Shown here piece after piece: positions 29,506-40,239 of a DNA stretch of 64,000 nucleotides. The notes below the pieces were generated by a model, which made no database searches, had not been told where the DNA came from, and was given only the letters and a program-made list of their open reading frames with translations. Source of the stretch: Variovorax boronicumulans. GTDB lineage: Bacteria; Pseudomonadota; Gammaproteobacteria; Burkholderiales; Burkholderiaceae_C. A program made the translations under genes and the position numbers. The stretch is taken from positions 124,001 to 188,000 of the forward strand of contig NZ_JARXVG010000003.1 of NCBI RefSeq assembly GCF_029892485.1, in the 5' to 3' direction. Every line of letters begins with the position of its first letter. Position 1 is the stretch's first letter.

Positions 29506-30252
29506 TCAGCCGGCGGGACTGAACAGGTCGACCCGGTCCGTGATGATGCCGTCGGTGCCCAGCGCGATGAGCCGCTGCGCGGCCCAGTCGTCGTTGACGG
29601 TGTAGCTCAGCGATCGCATGCCTGGGCCGTGCACCTGCGCGACGGTCGCGGCATCCCACAGCGCGTGGTTGCAGACGACGGCCTGGCAGCCCAGGTCGCG
29701 CGCGGTGTGGACCCAGCCGTTCCACAGCGTGTCGAGCAGCAGGCCGCGCGGCAGTTCGGGCTGCGTGGCTGCGGCGCCCTTGAGCGACTCGACCTGGAAC
29801 GAGGTGAGCAGCGGCGCAATGGCCGCGCCCTGCCAGAGACGGGCCGCTTCGCGCGCCACGACCTCGCCGGTCTCGCGCTCGGCGCCGGGCGTGGGCTTGA
29901 TCTCGATGTTGAGCAGGTAGCCGTTCGCCAGGCAGAAGCGGGCCAGGTTTTCCAGCGTGGGCAGCGGCTCGCCTGCGAAGGCGCGCGAATGCCAGCCGCC
30001 CGCGTCGAGCTGCGAAAGCGCGCTCCAGGGTTGCTGGCCGCCGATGCCGTGGCCATTGGTGGTGCGTTCCAGCGTGGCGTCGTGCATCAGGAAGGGCACG
30101 CCGTCGGCGCTGAGCTTGGCATCGCACTCGAACATGCGGTAGCCGTGCGCCGCGCCGAAGCGGAAGGCGGCAAGCGTGTTTTCAGGCGCCAGCTTGCCGG
30201 CGCCGCGGTGCGCGACCCAGCGGGGGTAGGGCCAGGGGCTGCGTTCGGCCAT
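29506..30252 (-). CDS. ugpQ: UgpQ, glycerophosphodiester phosphodiesterase
   Basis: Cytosolic enzyme of 248 aa that hydrolyses glycerophosphodiesters to glycerol-3-phosphate and an alcohol. The catalytic signature AHRGAGKLAPENTLAAF carries the active-site His and the metal ligands; ECDAKLSADGVPFLMHD follows. There is no signal peptide, as expected for a UgpQ-type enzyme that acts on substrates brought in by the Ugp transporter. Last gene of the operon, starting 2 bp after the ugpC stop. Confidence 0.95.
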   Translation of the reverse strand: MAERSPWPYPRWVAHRGAGKLAPENTLAAFRFGAAHGYRMFECDAKLSADGVPFLMHDATLERTTNGHGIGGQQPWSALSQLDAGGWHSRAFAGEPLPTLENLARFCLANGYLLNIEIKPTPGAERETGEVVAREAARLWQGAAIAPLLTSFQVESLKGAAATQPELPRGLLLDTLWNGWVHTARDLGCQAVVCNHALWDAATVAQVHGPGMRSLSYTVNDDWAAQRLIALGTDGIITDRVDLFSPAG

Positions 30253-30254
30253 CG

Positions 30255-31262
<1,008 letters not shown>

Positions 31263-31265
31263 AAC

Positions 31266-32117
31266 TTATTTTTCAGTGTCCACAAGGCCCTTGACGAACC
31301 ACTTTTGCATCAGCACCACCACCAGCGCGGGCGGCAGCATCGCGAGGATGGCGGTGGCCATCACGACGTTCCATTCGTTCTGCCCGTCGCCGCCGGCAAT
31401 CATTCGCTTGATGCCGACCACCACGGGGTACATGTCTTCGCTCGTGGTCGCCAGCAGCGGCCAGAGGTACTGGTTCCAGCCGTAGATGAACTGGATCACG
31501 AACAGCGCCGCAATCGAGGTCTTCGACAAGGGCAGCAGCACGTCGAAGAAAAAGCGCATGGGGCTCGCGCCGTCCATGCGCGAGGCCTCGGTGAGCTCGT
31601 CGGGCACCGTGAGGAAGAACTGGCGGAACAGGAAGGTCGCCGTGGCCGACGCGATCAGCGGCACCGTGAGGCCCGCGTACGTGTTCAGCATGTTCAGGTC
31701 CGACAGCACCTTGTAGGTGGGCAGGATGCGCACCTCCACCGGCAGCATCAGCGTCACGAAGATGGCCCAGAAGCAGATCTTCTTGAACGGAAAGCGGAAG
31801 TAGACGATGGCGAAGGCCGACAGCAGCGAGATGGAGATCTTGCCGATGGCAATCACCATTGCCGTCACGAAGCTCACCCACATCATGTGGGCCACGGGGG
31901 CGTTGGAGCCCGCGCTGTTCTCGCGCCCGAAGAGCGCGCCCTTGTAGCTGTCGACGATGTTGGCGCCGGGCAGCAGCGGCATCGGCGCCTGCACGATCTC
32001 TTGCGCGGTGTGCGTGGAGGCCACGAACGCCAGGTAGAGCGGGAAGGCGACGATGAAGACGCCCAGGATCATGATGACGTGGGCCAGGATGCCCTGCGTT
32101 CCGCGCCGCTCAACCAT
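31266..32117 (-). CDS. ugpE: UgpE, permease of the glycerol-3-phosphate ABC transporter
   Basis: Inner-membrane permease of 283 aa with six membrane segments. The EAA loop that contacts the ATPase is visible as ELTEASRMDGASPMRFFFDV. The N-terminus (RGTQGILAHVIMILGVFIVA) and length match UgpE. It lies 39 bp after ugpA; a short antisense-free gap with a GGCGGAGCGCAAC stretch contains no obvious terminator. Confidence 0.94.
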   Translation of the reverse strand: MVERRGTQGILAHVIMILGVFIVAFPLYLAFVASTHTAQEIVQAPMPLLPGANIVDSYKGALFGRENSAGSNAPVAHMMWVSFVTAMVIAIGKISISLLSAFAIVYFRFPFKKICFWAIFVTLMLPVEVRILPTYKVLSDLNMLNTYAGLTVPLIASATATFLFRQFFLTVPDELTEASRMDGASPMRFFFDVLLPLSKTSIAALFVIQFIYGWNQYLWPLLATTSEDMYPVVVGIKRMIAGGDGQNEWNVVMATAILAMLPPALVVVLMQKWFVKGLVDTEK

Positions 32118-32156
32118 GTTGCGCTCCGCCGAGTTCGGTTTTTTCTTGTTGCTTCA

Positions 32157-33038
32157 TCAGTACTGCACTTTCTTCTCGACGTAGCGGAACTGGATGACCG
32201 TCAGCGCCACCACGATCACCATCAGCACCACCGACTGTGCGGCCGAGCCGCCCAGGTCCAGGCTCTTGAAGCCGTCGTGATAGACCTTGTAGACCAGGAT
32301 GGTGGTGTCCTGTCCCGGGCCGCCTTGGGTGGCCGCATCGACGATCGCGAAGGTGTCGAAGAAGGCGTACACCACGTTGATCACCAGGAGGAAGAAGGTG
32401 GTGGGCGACAACAGCGGGAACTGCACCGTCCAGAAACGGCGCCACGGGCGCGCGCCATCGATGGCCGCGGCCTCGATCAGCGACCTCGGGATGGACTGCA
32501 GGCCCGCCAGGAAGAACAGGAAGTTGTAGGAGATCTGCTTCCACACCGAGGCCATCACGATCAGCGTCATGGCGTGGCCCGAGTCGAGCAGGTGGTTCCA
32601 GTCGATGCCGATCTTGCCCAGCGCATAGGCCACCACGCCCAGCGAGGGCGAGAACATGAAGACCCAGAGCACGGCCGCCACGGCGGGCGCCACGGCGTAG
32701 GGCACGATCAGCATGGTCTTGTAGAAGGTGCCGCCGCGCGTGATGCGGTCGGCGAACACGGCGAGGAGCAGCGACAGGCTGATGCCGATGCTCGCCACCA
32801 GCACCGAGAACACGGCCGTCGTCTTGAACGACGCGGCGTAGCTCGAGTCGCCCCACAGGTGCCTGAAGTTGTCGAAGCCGACGAATTCGACCGAGGTGCC
32901 GAACGCGTCCTGCTGCTGCAGCGACTGCAGGATGGCCTGCCCCGCCGGCCAGAAGAAAAACACGAGGATCACCGCCATCTGCGGCGTCAGCAGCAGCCAG
33001 GGCAACCAGCCCGAGCGAAAGAAAACGCGTTTTTCCAT
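32157..33038 (-). CDS. ugpA: UgpA, permease of the glycerol-3-phosphate ABC transporter
   Basis: Inner-membrane permease of 293 aa with six membrane segments and the EAA loop [20 protein letters not shown]. The start [20 protein letters not shown] is typical of UgpA. Its ATG lies 14 bp after a hairpin plus T run that probably limits transcription past ugpB, so permease levels should be lower than the binding protein's. Confidence 0.94.
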   Translation of the reverse strand: MEKRVFFRSGWLPWLLLTPQMAVILVFFFWPAGQAILQSLQQQDAFGTSVEFVGFDNFRHLWGDSSYAASFKTTAVFSVLVASIGISLSLLLAVFADRITRGGTFYKTMLIVPYAVAPAVAAVLWVFMFSPSLGVVAYALGKIGIDWNHLLDSGHAMTLIVMASVWKQISYNFLFFLAGLQSIPRSLIEAAAIDGARPWRRFWTVQFPLLSPTTFFLLVINVVYAFFDTFAIVDAATQGGPGQDTTILVYKVYHDGFKSLDLGGSAAQSVVLMVIVVALTVIQFRYVEKKVQY

Positions 33039-33051
33039 GATCCCTCTGAAT

Positions 33052-33099
33052 AAAAAATCCCGCCCGGCCCGCTCTGTTGCAAGAGCGAACGGGGGCGGG
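33052..33099 (-). terminator. Attenuator-type terminator between ugpB and ugpA
   Basis: On the minus strand an extended hairpin has outer stem CCCGCCC (33093-33099 as GGGCGGG on plus) pairing with GGGCGGG (33059-33065 side) and an inner stem GCTCT/AGAGC. It is followed by ATTTTTTATTC. This is a complete Rho-independent terminator placed inside the operon, 39 bp after the ugpB stop. Confidence 0.8.
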
Positions 33100-33137
33100 C
33101 GATATTAGCCGGACACAGAGAGCCCGGCCTTCAATCG

Positions 33138-34451
33138 TTAGCTTTTGTTCGCCTTCTGGAAGCGTTCCAGTTGCTCGTTGCCGCGCGTCACGATGGCGTC
33201 GAGCGCTTCCTTGGCGGTCTTCTTGCCGTTCCAGACCTGTTCGAGCTCTTCGTCCTCGATGGCGCGGATCTGCACGTAGTTGCCGAGGCGAATGCCGCGG
33301 CTCTTGTCGGTGACCTTGCGGATCATCTGCGTCACGGCCACGTCGGTGCCGGGGTTCTGCTTGTAGAAGCCCGAGTCCTCGGTGAGCTTGTACGAGGCGG
33401 TGGTCACCGGCAGGTAGCCGGTGCGCTTGTGGCTGGCGGACTGCACTTCAGGCGTCGAGATGAAGCTGAAGAACTTGGCCACGCCCTTGTACTCGGCCGG
33501 CTTCTTGCCCGACATGACCCACAGGCTCGCGCCGCCGATCACGGTGTTCTGCGGTGCGCCCGGCACGTCCGGGTAGTAAGGCAGGGGTGCCAGGCCGTAG
33601 GCGAACTTGGCGTTCTTGGCCACGTTGCCGTAGAAGCCCGACGAGGTGTTGATCATGGCGCACTCACCCGAGACGAACGAGGCCTCAGGCACGTTGCCGC
33701 GGCCCTTGTAGATGAACAGGCCCTGCTTGGCCATGCTGGCCAGGTTCTCCACATGGCGCTGGTGCAGCGGCGAGTTGACCTTCAGGCGCGTGTCCAGGCC
33801 CTGCAGGCCGTTGGCCTTGGTCGCGAATTCCACGTTGTGCCAGGCCGAGAAGCTCTCGAGCTGGGTCCAGTTCTGCCAGGCGGTGGTGAACGGGCACTTG
33901 TGGCCGCTGGCCTTGAGCTTGGCGGCCGCAGCCACCACTTCGGGCCAGGTCGACGGTGCCTTGTCGGTGGGGAGGCCTGCCGCCTTGAAGGCGTCCTTGT
34001 TGAAATAGAAGACCGTGGTCGAACTGTTGAACGGGAAGCTCAGCATCTGGCCGTTGGGGGCGGTGTAGTAGCCGGCCACGGCGGGGATGTAGGCGGCCGG
34101 GTCGAACTTCTCGCCCGCGTCCTTCATGACCTGGCCCACCGGGATGACGGCGCCCTTGCTGGCCATCATGGTGGCGGTGCCCACTTCGAACACCTGCAGG
34201 ATGTGCGGTGCGTTGCCCGAGCGGAAGGCCGCGATGGAGGCCGTCATGGATTCGTCGTACGTGCCCTTGAAGGTCGGCACGATCTTGTATTCCTTCTGGC
34301 TCTCGTTGAACTGCTTGGCCAGGTCGTTGACCCACTCGTTGTTGACGGCAGTCATGGAATGCCACCACTGGATTTCGGTCTGGGCCTGGGCCACGTTGAA
34401 CAGCGTGGTCGCGGCCAGCGCCGATGCCAGCGCGAGCGTCTTGAATCGCAT
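33138..34451 (-). CDS. ugpB: UgpB, periplasmic glycerol-3-phosphate-binding protein
   Basis: Solute-binding protein of 437 aa. A Sec signal peptide (MRFKTLALASALAATTLF, cleavage after AQA) precedes the mature QTEIQWWHSMTAVNNEWVND, which is characteristic of UgpB. Residues WWHSM and a Tyr/Trp-rich pocket are expected to bind the phosphate ligand. An AGGAG site precedes ATG 34451; the in-frame extension upstream has no signal-peptide logic. First gene of ugpBAECQ. In enterics this operon is under phosphate control; a convincing Pho box in the right orientation was not found. Confidence 0.95.
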   Translation of the reverse strand: MRFKTLALASALAATTLFNVAQAQTEIQWWHSMTAVNNEWVNDLAKQFNESQKEYKIVPTFKGTYDESMTASIAAFRSGNAPHILQVFEVGTATMMASKGAVIPVGQVMKDAGEKFDPAAYIPAVAGYYTAPNGQMLSFPFNSSTTVFYFNKDAFKAAGLPTDKAPSTWPEVVAAAAKLKASGHKCPFTTAWQNWTQLESFSAWHNVEFATKANGLQGLDTRLKVNSPLHQRHVENLASMAKQGLFIYKGRGNVPEASFVSGECAMINTSSGFYGNVAKNAKFAYGLAPLPYYPDVPGAPQNTVIGGASLWVMSGKKPAEYKGVAKFFSFISTPEVQSASHKRTGYLPVTTASYKLTEDSGFYKQNPGTDVAVTQMIRKVTDKSRGIRLGNYVQIRAIEDEELEQVWNGKKTAKEALDAIVTRGNEQLERFQKANKS

Positions 34452-34482
34452 GAAGACTCCTGAAGGGAAAATGAAAGCGCGG

Positions 34483-34619
34483 ATGCTAGGGCATGTGGAT
34501 GACACAGCCGCGTCACATTGGCGCACGGACCGCTGTCATCTTCCAATCGGGGAAACCCCTTTGGCATCAAGCTCGGCGCGGGTTGCGGGCCTGCATGCTG
34601 CGCCGCACCATGCTAGCAT
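34483..34619. promoter_or_regulatory. Divergent ugpB/serA control region with paired ATGCTAG-type elements
   Basis: The 226-bp gap between ugpB and serA holds ATGCTAGGGCAT (34483-34494) near ugpB and a perfect palindrome ATGCTAGCAT (34610-34619) near serA. Read outward each supplies a TAGCAT hexamer that could be a -10 element: 32 nt before ugpB on the minus strand and 58 nt before serA on the plus strand. They could instead be sites for a shared regulator. Confidence 0.3.
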
Positions 34620-34677
34620 CGCCCTCCCTTTTTTGGCCCAGCTTGTCGCCACGGCCAGGGCCCTTTGCGAGACCGCC

Positions 34678-35910
34678 ATGAGCAGCAAAACCTCCCTCGA
34701 CAAAAGCAGGATCAAGTTCCTCTTGCTCGAGGGCATCCACCCCTCGGCCGTGGAGGTGCTGCGCGCCGCCGGCTACACCAACATCGAGTCGCTGCCGGGC
34801 GCGCTGCCCGACGCCGAACTCAAGGCGAAGATCGCCGACGTTCACTTCCTGGGCATCCGCTCGCGCACGCAGCTGACGGCCGATGTGTTTGCCGCGGCCC
34901 ACAAGCTGGTGGCGGCAGGTTGCTTTTGCATCGGCACCAACCAGGTCGACCTGGACGCGGCCCGCGAGCATGGCGTGGCGGTGTTCAATGCCCCCTATTC
35001 GAATACGCGCTCGGTGGCCGAACTGGTGCTGGCCGAAGCGATCCTGCTGCTGCGCGGCGTGCCCGAGAAGAGCGCGGTGGCGCACCGCGGCGGCTGGCTC
35101 AAGTCGGCCGACAACGCCTACGAAATCCGCGGCAAGACGCTGGGCATCGTGGGCTACGGCTCGATCGGCGCGCAGCTGTCGGTGCTGGCCGAGGCGCTGG
35201 GCATGCATGTGGCGTTCTTCGACGTGGTCACCAAGCTGCCGCTGGGCAATGCGCGCCAGGTGCGCGACCTGCATCAGCTGCTCGCGCAGAGCGACATCGT
35301 GACGCTGCACGTGCCCGAGACGCAGGCCACGCAATGGATGATCGGCGCGGCCGAGATCGCCGCGATGAAGCCGGGGGCTATCCTCATCAACGCCTCGCGC
35401 GGAACCGTGGTCGAGATCGATGCACTGGCCGGTGCGCTGAAGGAAAAGAAGCTTCTGGGCGCCGCGATCGACGTGTTCCCGGTGGAGCCGCGCAGCAACA
35501 AGGACGAGTTCCTGTCGCCCCTGCGCGGGCTGGATAACGTGATCCTCACGCCGCACATCGGTGGCTCGACGATGGAGGCGCAGGCCAACATCGGGCTGGA
35601 AGTGGCCGAGAAGCTGGTGAAGTACAGCGACAACGGCACTTCGACTTCCTCGGTCAATTTCCCCGAGGTGGCGCTGCCTGCGCATCCTGGGAAGCACCGG
35701 TTGCTGCACATTCACCGGAACGTGCCGGGTGTGCTGTCGGAGATCAACAAGATCTTTTCGGACAACAACATCAATATCTCTTCGCAATTCCTTCAGACGA
35801 ACGAGAAGGTCGGGTATGTCGTGACCGACATCGACGCCGCCTCATCGGACCTGGCGCTGGAGAAGCTGGCGAAGGTGAACGGGACTATTCGGAGTCGCGT
35901 GCTGTTCTGA
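34678..35910 (+). CDS. serA: SerA, D-3-phosphoglycerate dehydrogenase
   Basis: First enzyme of serine synthesis, oxidising 3-phosphoglycerate to 3-phosphohydroxypyruvate with NAD. The protein is 410 aa, the same length as E. coli SerA. The NAD motif is GIVGYGSIGAQLSVLAE (about residues 158-174), the substrate arginine is in INASRGTVVE and the catalytic His in LTPHIGGSTMEAQ. The C-terminal ACT domain (about 335-410), which binds serine as feedback inhibitor, includes HIHRNVPGVLSEINKIF. ATG 34678 is chosen on domain alignment; the upstream in-frame extension crosses the ugpB promoter. Confidence 0.96.
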   Translation: MSSKTSLDKSRIKFLLLEGIHPSAVEVLRAAGYTNIESLPGALPDAELKAKIADVHFLGIRSRTQLTADVFAAAHKLVAAGCFCIGTNQVDLDAAREHGVAVFNAPYSNTRSVAELVLAEAILLLRGVPEKSAVAHRGGWLKSADNAYEIRGKTLGIVGYGSIGAQLSVLAEALGMHVAFFDVVTKLPLGNARQVRDLHQLLAQSDIVTLHVPETQATQWMIGAAEIAAMKPGAILINASRGTVVEIDALAGALKEKKLLGAAIDVFPVEPRSNKDEFLSPLRGLDNVILTPHIGGSTMEAQANIGLEVAEKLVKYSDNGTSTSSVNFPEVALPAHPGKHRLLHIHRNVPGVLSEINKIFSDNNINISSQFLQTNEKVGYVVTDIDAASSDLALEKLAKVNGTIRSRVLF

Positions 35911-35929
35911 TTTTTTTGGTTGCCGGGGG

Positions 35930-36121
35930 GCGGCGATGGGTGCTGTGCCCTTGGGCGGCCGACGTCACCGGCCGCTTCGCGGCTTCCCTGCGCTGCTCGC
36001 GACGGGCGGGGTCTCGCCGAACTCGCCTTCGGCTCAAACAGCGGCGAGCCCTGATCCGCCCGTCGCTGCGCTGCTCGGCGGTGCCTCAACGGCCGCCCAA
36101 GGGCACAGCACCCATCGCCGC
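35930..36121. repeat. Large palindromic intergenic repeat with 32-bp perfect arms
   Basis: Positions 35930-35961 and 36090-36121 are perfect 32-bp inverted repeats. The 128-bp interior contains another inverted pair (CGACGGGCGG at 36000-36009, CCGCCCGTCG at 36056-36065) and a direct repeat CTGCGCTGCTCG (35988-35999 and 36066-36077). The whole can fold into one long branched stem. There is no transposase and no target-site duplication was recognised. Resembles the long REP-like intergenic elements seen in Comamonadaceae, though that link is from memory. Confidence 0.75.
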
Positions 36122-36171
36122 AGTCAGCGCTGTCGTCGATCACTCCTTCCCGGACCCGACTCCCCGTATTA

Positions 36172-36208
36172 CTCCCTCTCCCTCTGGGAGAGGGCAGGGG
36201 TGAGGGCA
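36172..36208. repeat. Short REP-like hairpin element
   Basis: CCCTCTCCC (36174-36182), loop TCT and GGGAGAGGG (36186-36194), then CAGGGGTGAGGGC. A 9-bp perfect stem with a 3-nt loop. This sequence style is a common interspersed hairpin in many proteobacterial genomes. It lies in the non-coding gap 35911-36360, together with the larger palindrome; the rest of that gap (36209-36300) holds nothing I recognise. Confidence 0.55.
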
Positions 36209-36303
36209 GCAGCATCAACCTCACGACGGGCGCCCCCAAGTCGAGCGCGCTCCTAGCACAAGGGCAACGCCAGAACGGCGAGGCAAGACCCCAAGCCCTG
36301 CCC

Positions 36304-36309
36304 TAAAAT
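36304..36309 (+). promoter_or_regulatory. Possible -10 element for the FAD/Fe-S oxidoreductase gene
   Basis: TAAAAT located 51 bp before the ATG at 36361, preceded by GCCC and followed by a C-rich run. No clear -35 hexamer. Confidence 0.3.
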
Positions 36310-36360
36310 CCACCCCCCCGGCTACATGGGCGCGCAGCGCCTGGCCAAGGGCCCCACCCG

Positions 36361-39300
36361 ATGAATGCTCCGACCGCGTTGAATACGCTGTTGGCACAGG
36401 CCGCAGAGCCTGTCCGACTGCGCGAGATCCCGTACAACTACACCAGCTTCTCCGATCGCGAGATCGTGATTCGCCTGCTGGGCGAACGCGGCTGGGAACT
36501 GCTGCAGACCCTGCGCGCCGAGCGCCGCACCGGCCGATCGGCGCGCATGCTCTACGAGGTGCTGGGCGACATCTGGGTGGTGCAGCGCAACCCCTACCTC
36601 GTTGACGACCTGCTCGACAATCCGCGCCGCCGCGGCCAGTTGGTCGAGGCGCTCAAGCACCGCCTGGCCGAAGTCCAGAAGCGCCGCACCCCCGACAGCG
36701 ACATGCCGCGCGACCAGCTGGTCGGCGAGCTCACCGCGCTGGTGGGCGATGCGGTTGCCGCCTTCGACACCAAGTTCCGCGACGTCGCAGCCCTCCGCCG
36801 CAAGGCCACGCGGGTGCTGGGCCGGCTCACCGCCAAGGACAACATCAAGTTCGACGGCCTCTCGCGCGTGTCGCACGTGACCGATGCGACCGACTGGCGC
36901 GTGGAGTACCCCTTCGTCGTGCTGTGCCCCGACACCGAGGCGGAGATGGCGCTGCTGGTGAAGGGCTGCATCGAGCTGGGCCTGACCATCATTCCGCGCG
37001 GCGGCGGCACCGGCTACACCGGCGGCGCGATTCCGCTGACCTGGAACAGCGTCGTCATCAACACCGAGAAGCTCGAGGCGATGACCGAGGTCGAGCACAT
37101 CTCGCTGCCCGGGCTTGCCGACCCCGTGCCGACCATCTGGACCGAAGCCGGCGTCGTCACGCAGCGCGTGGCCGATGCGGCCGAGCGCGCTGGCTTCGTG
37201 TTTGCGGTCGATCCGACCTCCGCCGAAGCTTCGTGCGTGGGCGGCAACGTCGCGATGAATGCGGGCGGCAAGAAGGCTGTGCTCTGGGGCACGGCGCTGG
37301 ACAACCTGGCCTCGTGGCGCATGGTGACGCCGCAGGCCGAATGGCTCGAAGTCACGCGCATCGGGCACAACCTGGGCAAGATCCACGATGCCGAGCGCGC
37401 CGTGTTCGAACTCCAGTATTTCGCAGCCGACGGCAAGACCAAACTGCGCACCGAGCAGCTCGACATTCCCGGCAAGACCTTCCGCAAGGAAGGCCTTGGC
37501 AAGGACGTGACCGACAAGTTCCTCTCGGGCCTGCCGGGCATCCAGAAGGAGGGCTGCGACGGCCTCATCACCAGCTGCCGCTGGGTGGTGCACAAGATGC
37601 CTGCGCACACGCGCACCGTGTGCCTCGAATTCTTCGGCAACGCGAAGGACGCAGTGCCCAGCATCGTGGAGATCAAGGACTTCATGTTCGCCGAGCAGAA
37701 GCGCTCGGGCGTGCTGCTGGCCGGCCTCGAACACCTGGACGACCGGTATCTGAAGGCTGTCGGCTACGCCACGAAATCGAAGAAGCACGGCGGCCTGCCG
37801 AAGATGGTGCTGTTCGGCGACATCGCGGGCGACGACGCCGATGCGGTGGCGCGCGTCACCTCCGAGGTGGTGCGCATCGCCAACTCGCGCAGCGGCGAAG
37901 GCTTCATCGCCATCAGCCCCGAGGCGCGCAAGAAGTTCTGGCTGGACCGCAAGCGCACGGCTGCCATCAGCAAGCACACCAACGCCTTCAAGATCAACGA
38001 AGACGTGGTGATCCCGCTGCCGCGCATGGCCGAGTACAGCGACGGCATCGAGCGCATCAACATCGAACTGTCGCTGCAGAACAAGCTCGCGCTCACCGAC
38101 GAGCTCGAAACCTTCCTCACGCGCGGCAACCTGCCGCTGGGCAAGACTGACGACGCGCACGAGATTCCGGCGGCCGAGTTGCTCGAAGACCGCGTGGCGC
38201 AGGCCGTGGCGCTGGTGCACGAGGTGCGGGCGCTCTGGGCCGGCTGGCTGCAGAACGTCGATGCGCTGTTCCCGCAACTGCAGGACCACTCGCTGCGTGC
38301 GAGCTGGAAGACGCAGCTGCGCCAACCGCTGCAGGAGATTTTCTCGGGCGCCGAGTTCGCGCCGATCCTGGCGGAGTGCACCGCCATCCACCAGCGCGTG
38401 CTCAAGGGCCGCGTGTGGGTCGCGCTGCACATGCACGCGGGCGACGGCAACGTGCATACCAACATCCCGGTGAACAGCGACAACTACGACATGCTGCAGA
38501 CCGCGCATGCCGCGGTGGTGCGCATCATGGCGCTGGCGCGCAGCCTGGACGGCGTGATTTCGGGCGAGCACGGCATCGGCATCACCAAGCTCGAATTCCT
38601 TAGCGACGAAGAGCTGCGCCCCTTCACCGAATACAAGGCCCGTGTCGACCCCGAAGGCCGCTTCAACAAGGGCAAGCTGCTGCGTGCACCGGCGGGCGAG
38701 GCGGTCACGTTGCATGCCGACCTGACCAACGCCTACACGCCGAGCTTCGGCCTCATGGGGCACGAGTCGCTGATCATGCAGCAGAGCGATATCGGCGCCA
38801 TCGCCGACAGCGTGAAGGACTGCCTGCGCTGCGGCAAATGCAAGCCGGTGTGCGCCACGCACGTGCCGCGCGCCAACCTGCTCTACAGCCCGCGCAACAA
38901 GATCCTCGCGACCTCGCTGCTGGTCGAAGCCTTCCTCTATGAAGAGCAGACCCGGCGCGGCATCAGCATCAAGCACTGGGAAGAGTTCGAGGACGTCGCC
39001 GATCACTGCACCGTGTGCCACAAGTGCCTGACGCCCTGCCCGGTGAAGATCGACTTCGGCGACGTGTCGATGAACATGCGCAACCTGCTGCGCAAGATGG
39101 GCCAGAAGAGCTTCCGGCCCGGCAATGCGGCCGCGATGTTCTTCCTCAACGCGACCAACCCGCAGACCATCAAGGCGGTGCGCGCGGGCATGGTGGGCAT
39201 TGGCTTCAAGGCGCAGCGCCTGGCCAACGACCTGCTGCGCGGCCTCGCGAAGAAGCAGACCGCCGCGCCGCCGGCCACGCTGGGGCCGGCGCCGATCAAG

Positions 39301-40239
39301 GAGCAGGTGATCCACTTCATCAACAAGAAGATGCCGGGCAACCTGCCGAAGAAGACGGCGCGCGCGCTGCTGGACATCGAGGATGCGGACTACGTGCCGA
39401 TCATTCGCGACCCGAAGGCGACCACGTCGGAAACCGAGGCTGTCTTCTACTTCCCGGGGTGCGGTTCGGAGCGGCTGTTCTCGCAGGTGGGCCTGGCCAC
39501 GCAGGCGATGCTCTGGCATGCGGGCGTGCAGACGGTGCTGCCACCGGGATACCTGTGCTGCGGCTATCCGCAGCGCGGCAGCGGCCAGTTCGACAAGGCC
39601 GAGAAGATGATCACGGACAACCGCGTGCTCTTCCACCGCGTGGCCAACACGCTCAACTACCTGGACATCAAGACGGTGGTGGTGAGCTGCGGCACCTGCT
39701 ACGACCAACTGCAGGGCTACCAGTTCGACAAGATCTTCCCGGGTTGCCGGATCATCGACATCCACGAATACCTGCTCGAAAAGGGCATCACGCTCGCCGG
39801 TGCGGGCGGTGGCGGCTATCTCTATCACGACCCGTGTCACTCGCCGATGAAGCTGCAGGACCCGATGAAGACGGTGAAGGCGCTGGTGGGCGACAACGTG
39901 CTCAAGAACGACCGCTGCTGCGGCGAGTCGGGCACGCTGGGCGTGTCGCGGCCGGACATCTCCACGCAGATCCGTTTCCGCAAGGAAGAAGAACTGAAGA
40001 AGGGCGAGGCCGAACTGCGCGAGAGCGGCGCTGTAGGTGCCAAGGACAACGTGAAGATCCTCACCAGCTGCCCGAGTTGCCTGCAGGGCCTCTCGCGCTA
40101 CGGCAACGACCTGAACAATGGCCTGCTCGAAGCCGACTACATCGTGGTCGAGATGGCCAACAAGATCCTCGGCGACGACTGGATGCCGAAGTACGTGGCC
40201 GCCGCCAACCACGGCGGCATCGAGCGGGTGCTGGTATGA
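36361..40239 (+). CDS. Giant FAD-linked oxidase / Fe-S oxidoreductase fusion (D-lactate or glycolate dehydrogenase-like)
   Basis: Fusion enzyme of 1292 aa. Domains in order: an N-terminal region of about 180 aa like DUF3683; a PCMH-type FAD-binding domain with the flavin loop [15 protein letters not shown] (about residues 208-222); an FAD-oxidase C-terminal domain (about 400-780, including [14 protein letters not shown] and [13 protein letters not shown]); two 4Fe-4S motifs [11 protein letters not shown] (about 821) and [11 protein letters not shown] (about 883); and two cysteine-rich CCG domains ([10 protein letters not shown] near 1031, YHDPCH and CCGESGTLG near 1156-1180). It combines what GlcD and GlcF do as separate chains, passing electrons from a 2-hydroxy acid to quinone. 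Substrate not determined. The stop overlaps the HIT gene by 4 bp. Confidence 0.9.
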   Translation: MNAPTALNTLLAQAAEPVRLREIPYNYTSFSDREIVIRLLGERGWELLQTLRAERRTGRSARMLYEVLGDIWVVQRNPYLVDDLLDNPRRRGQLVEALKHRLAEVQKRRTPDSDMPRDQLVGELTALVGDAVAAFDTKFRDVAALRRKATRVLGRLTAKDNIKFDGLSRVSHVTDATDWRVEYPFVVLCPDTEAEMALLVKGCIELGLTIIPRGGGTGYTGGAIPLTWNSVVINTEKLEAMTEVEHISLPGLADPVPTIWTEAGVVTQRVADAAERAGFVFAVDPTSAEASCVGGNVAMNAGGKKAVLWGTALDNLASWRMVTPQAEWLEVTRIGHNLGKIHDAERAVFELQYFAADGKTKLRTEQLDIPGKTFRKEGLGKDVTDKFLSGLPGIQKEGCDGLITSCRWVVHKMPAHTRTVCLEFFGNAKDAVPSIVEIKDFMFAEQKRSGVLLAGLEHLDDRYLKAVGYATKSKKHGGLPKMVLFGDIAGDDADAVARVTSEVVRIANSRSGEGFIAISPEARKKFWLDRKRTAAISKHTNAFKINEDVVIPLPRMAEYSDGIERINIELSLQNKLALTDELETFLTRGNLPLGKTDDAHEIPAAELLEDRVAQAVALVHEVRALWAGWLQNVDALFPQLQDHSLRASWKTQLRQPLQEIFSGAEFAPILAECTAIHQRVLKGRVWVALHMHAGDGNVHTNIPVNSDNYDMLQTAHAAVVRIMALARSLDGVISGEHGIGITKLEFLSDEELRPFTEYKARVDPEGRFNKGKLLRAPAGEAVTLHADLTNAYTPSFGLMGHESLIMQQSDIGAIADSVKDCLRCGKCKPVCATHVPRANLLYSPRNKILATSLLVEAFLYEEQTRRGISIKHWEEFEDVADHCTVCHKCLTPCPVKIDFGDVSMNMRNLLRKMGQKSFRPGNAAAMFFLNATNPQTIKAVRAGMVGIGFKAQRLANDLLRGLAKKQTAAPPATLGPAPIKEQVIHFINKKMPGNLPKKTARALLDIEDADYVPIIRDPKATTSETEAVFYFPGCGSERLFSQVGLATQAMLWHAGVQTVLPPGYLCCGYPQRGSGQFDKAEKMITDNRVLFHRVANTLNYLDIKTVVVSCGTCYDQLQGYQFDKIFPGCRIIDIHEYLLEKGITLAGAGGGGYLYHDPCHSPMKLQDPMKTVKALVGDNVLKNDRCCGESGTLGVSRPDISTQIRFRKEEELKKGEAELRESGAVGAKDNVKILTSCPSCLQGLSRYGNDLNNGLLEADYIVVEMANKILGDDWMPKYVAAANHGGIERVLV

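Noticed and set aside
31305..33053. Long plus-strand frames opposite ugpE and ugpA
   Set aside because: His/Arg/Gln-rich translations without any motif, mirrored exactly on two well-recognised permease genes.
34511..34538. Possible Pho box upstream of ugpB (CGTCACA and CTGTCAT)
   Set aside because: The two half-sites are 21 bp apart, not the 11 bp of a PhoB repeat, and they are oriented toward serA rather than ugpB. Not enough to call phosphate control.
35930..36121. Insertion sequence or transposon remnant
   Set aside because: There is no transposase fragment and no target-site duplication, so only a repeat element is reported.
35936..36256. Small open frame of 106 codons within the serA downstream gap
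   Set aside because: It lies wholly within the palindromic repeat and the hairpin element, with Arg/Ala/Ser-rich shadow composition and no ribosome-binding site.
36322..40212. Open reading frame of about 1296 codons antisense to the FAD/Fe-S fusion gene
   Set aside because: High GC makes the complementary frame of a real gene free of stops. The composition (Val, Arg, His, Leu-rich, no domain) is that of a shadow, while the plus strand has full catalytic motifs.
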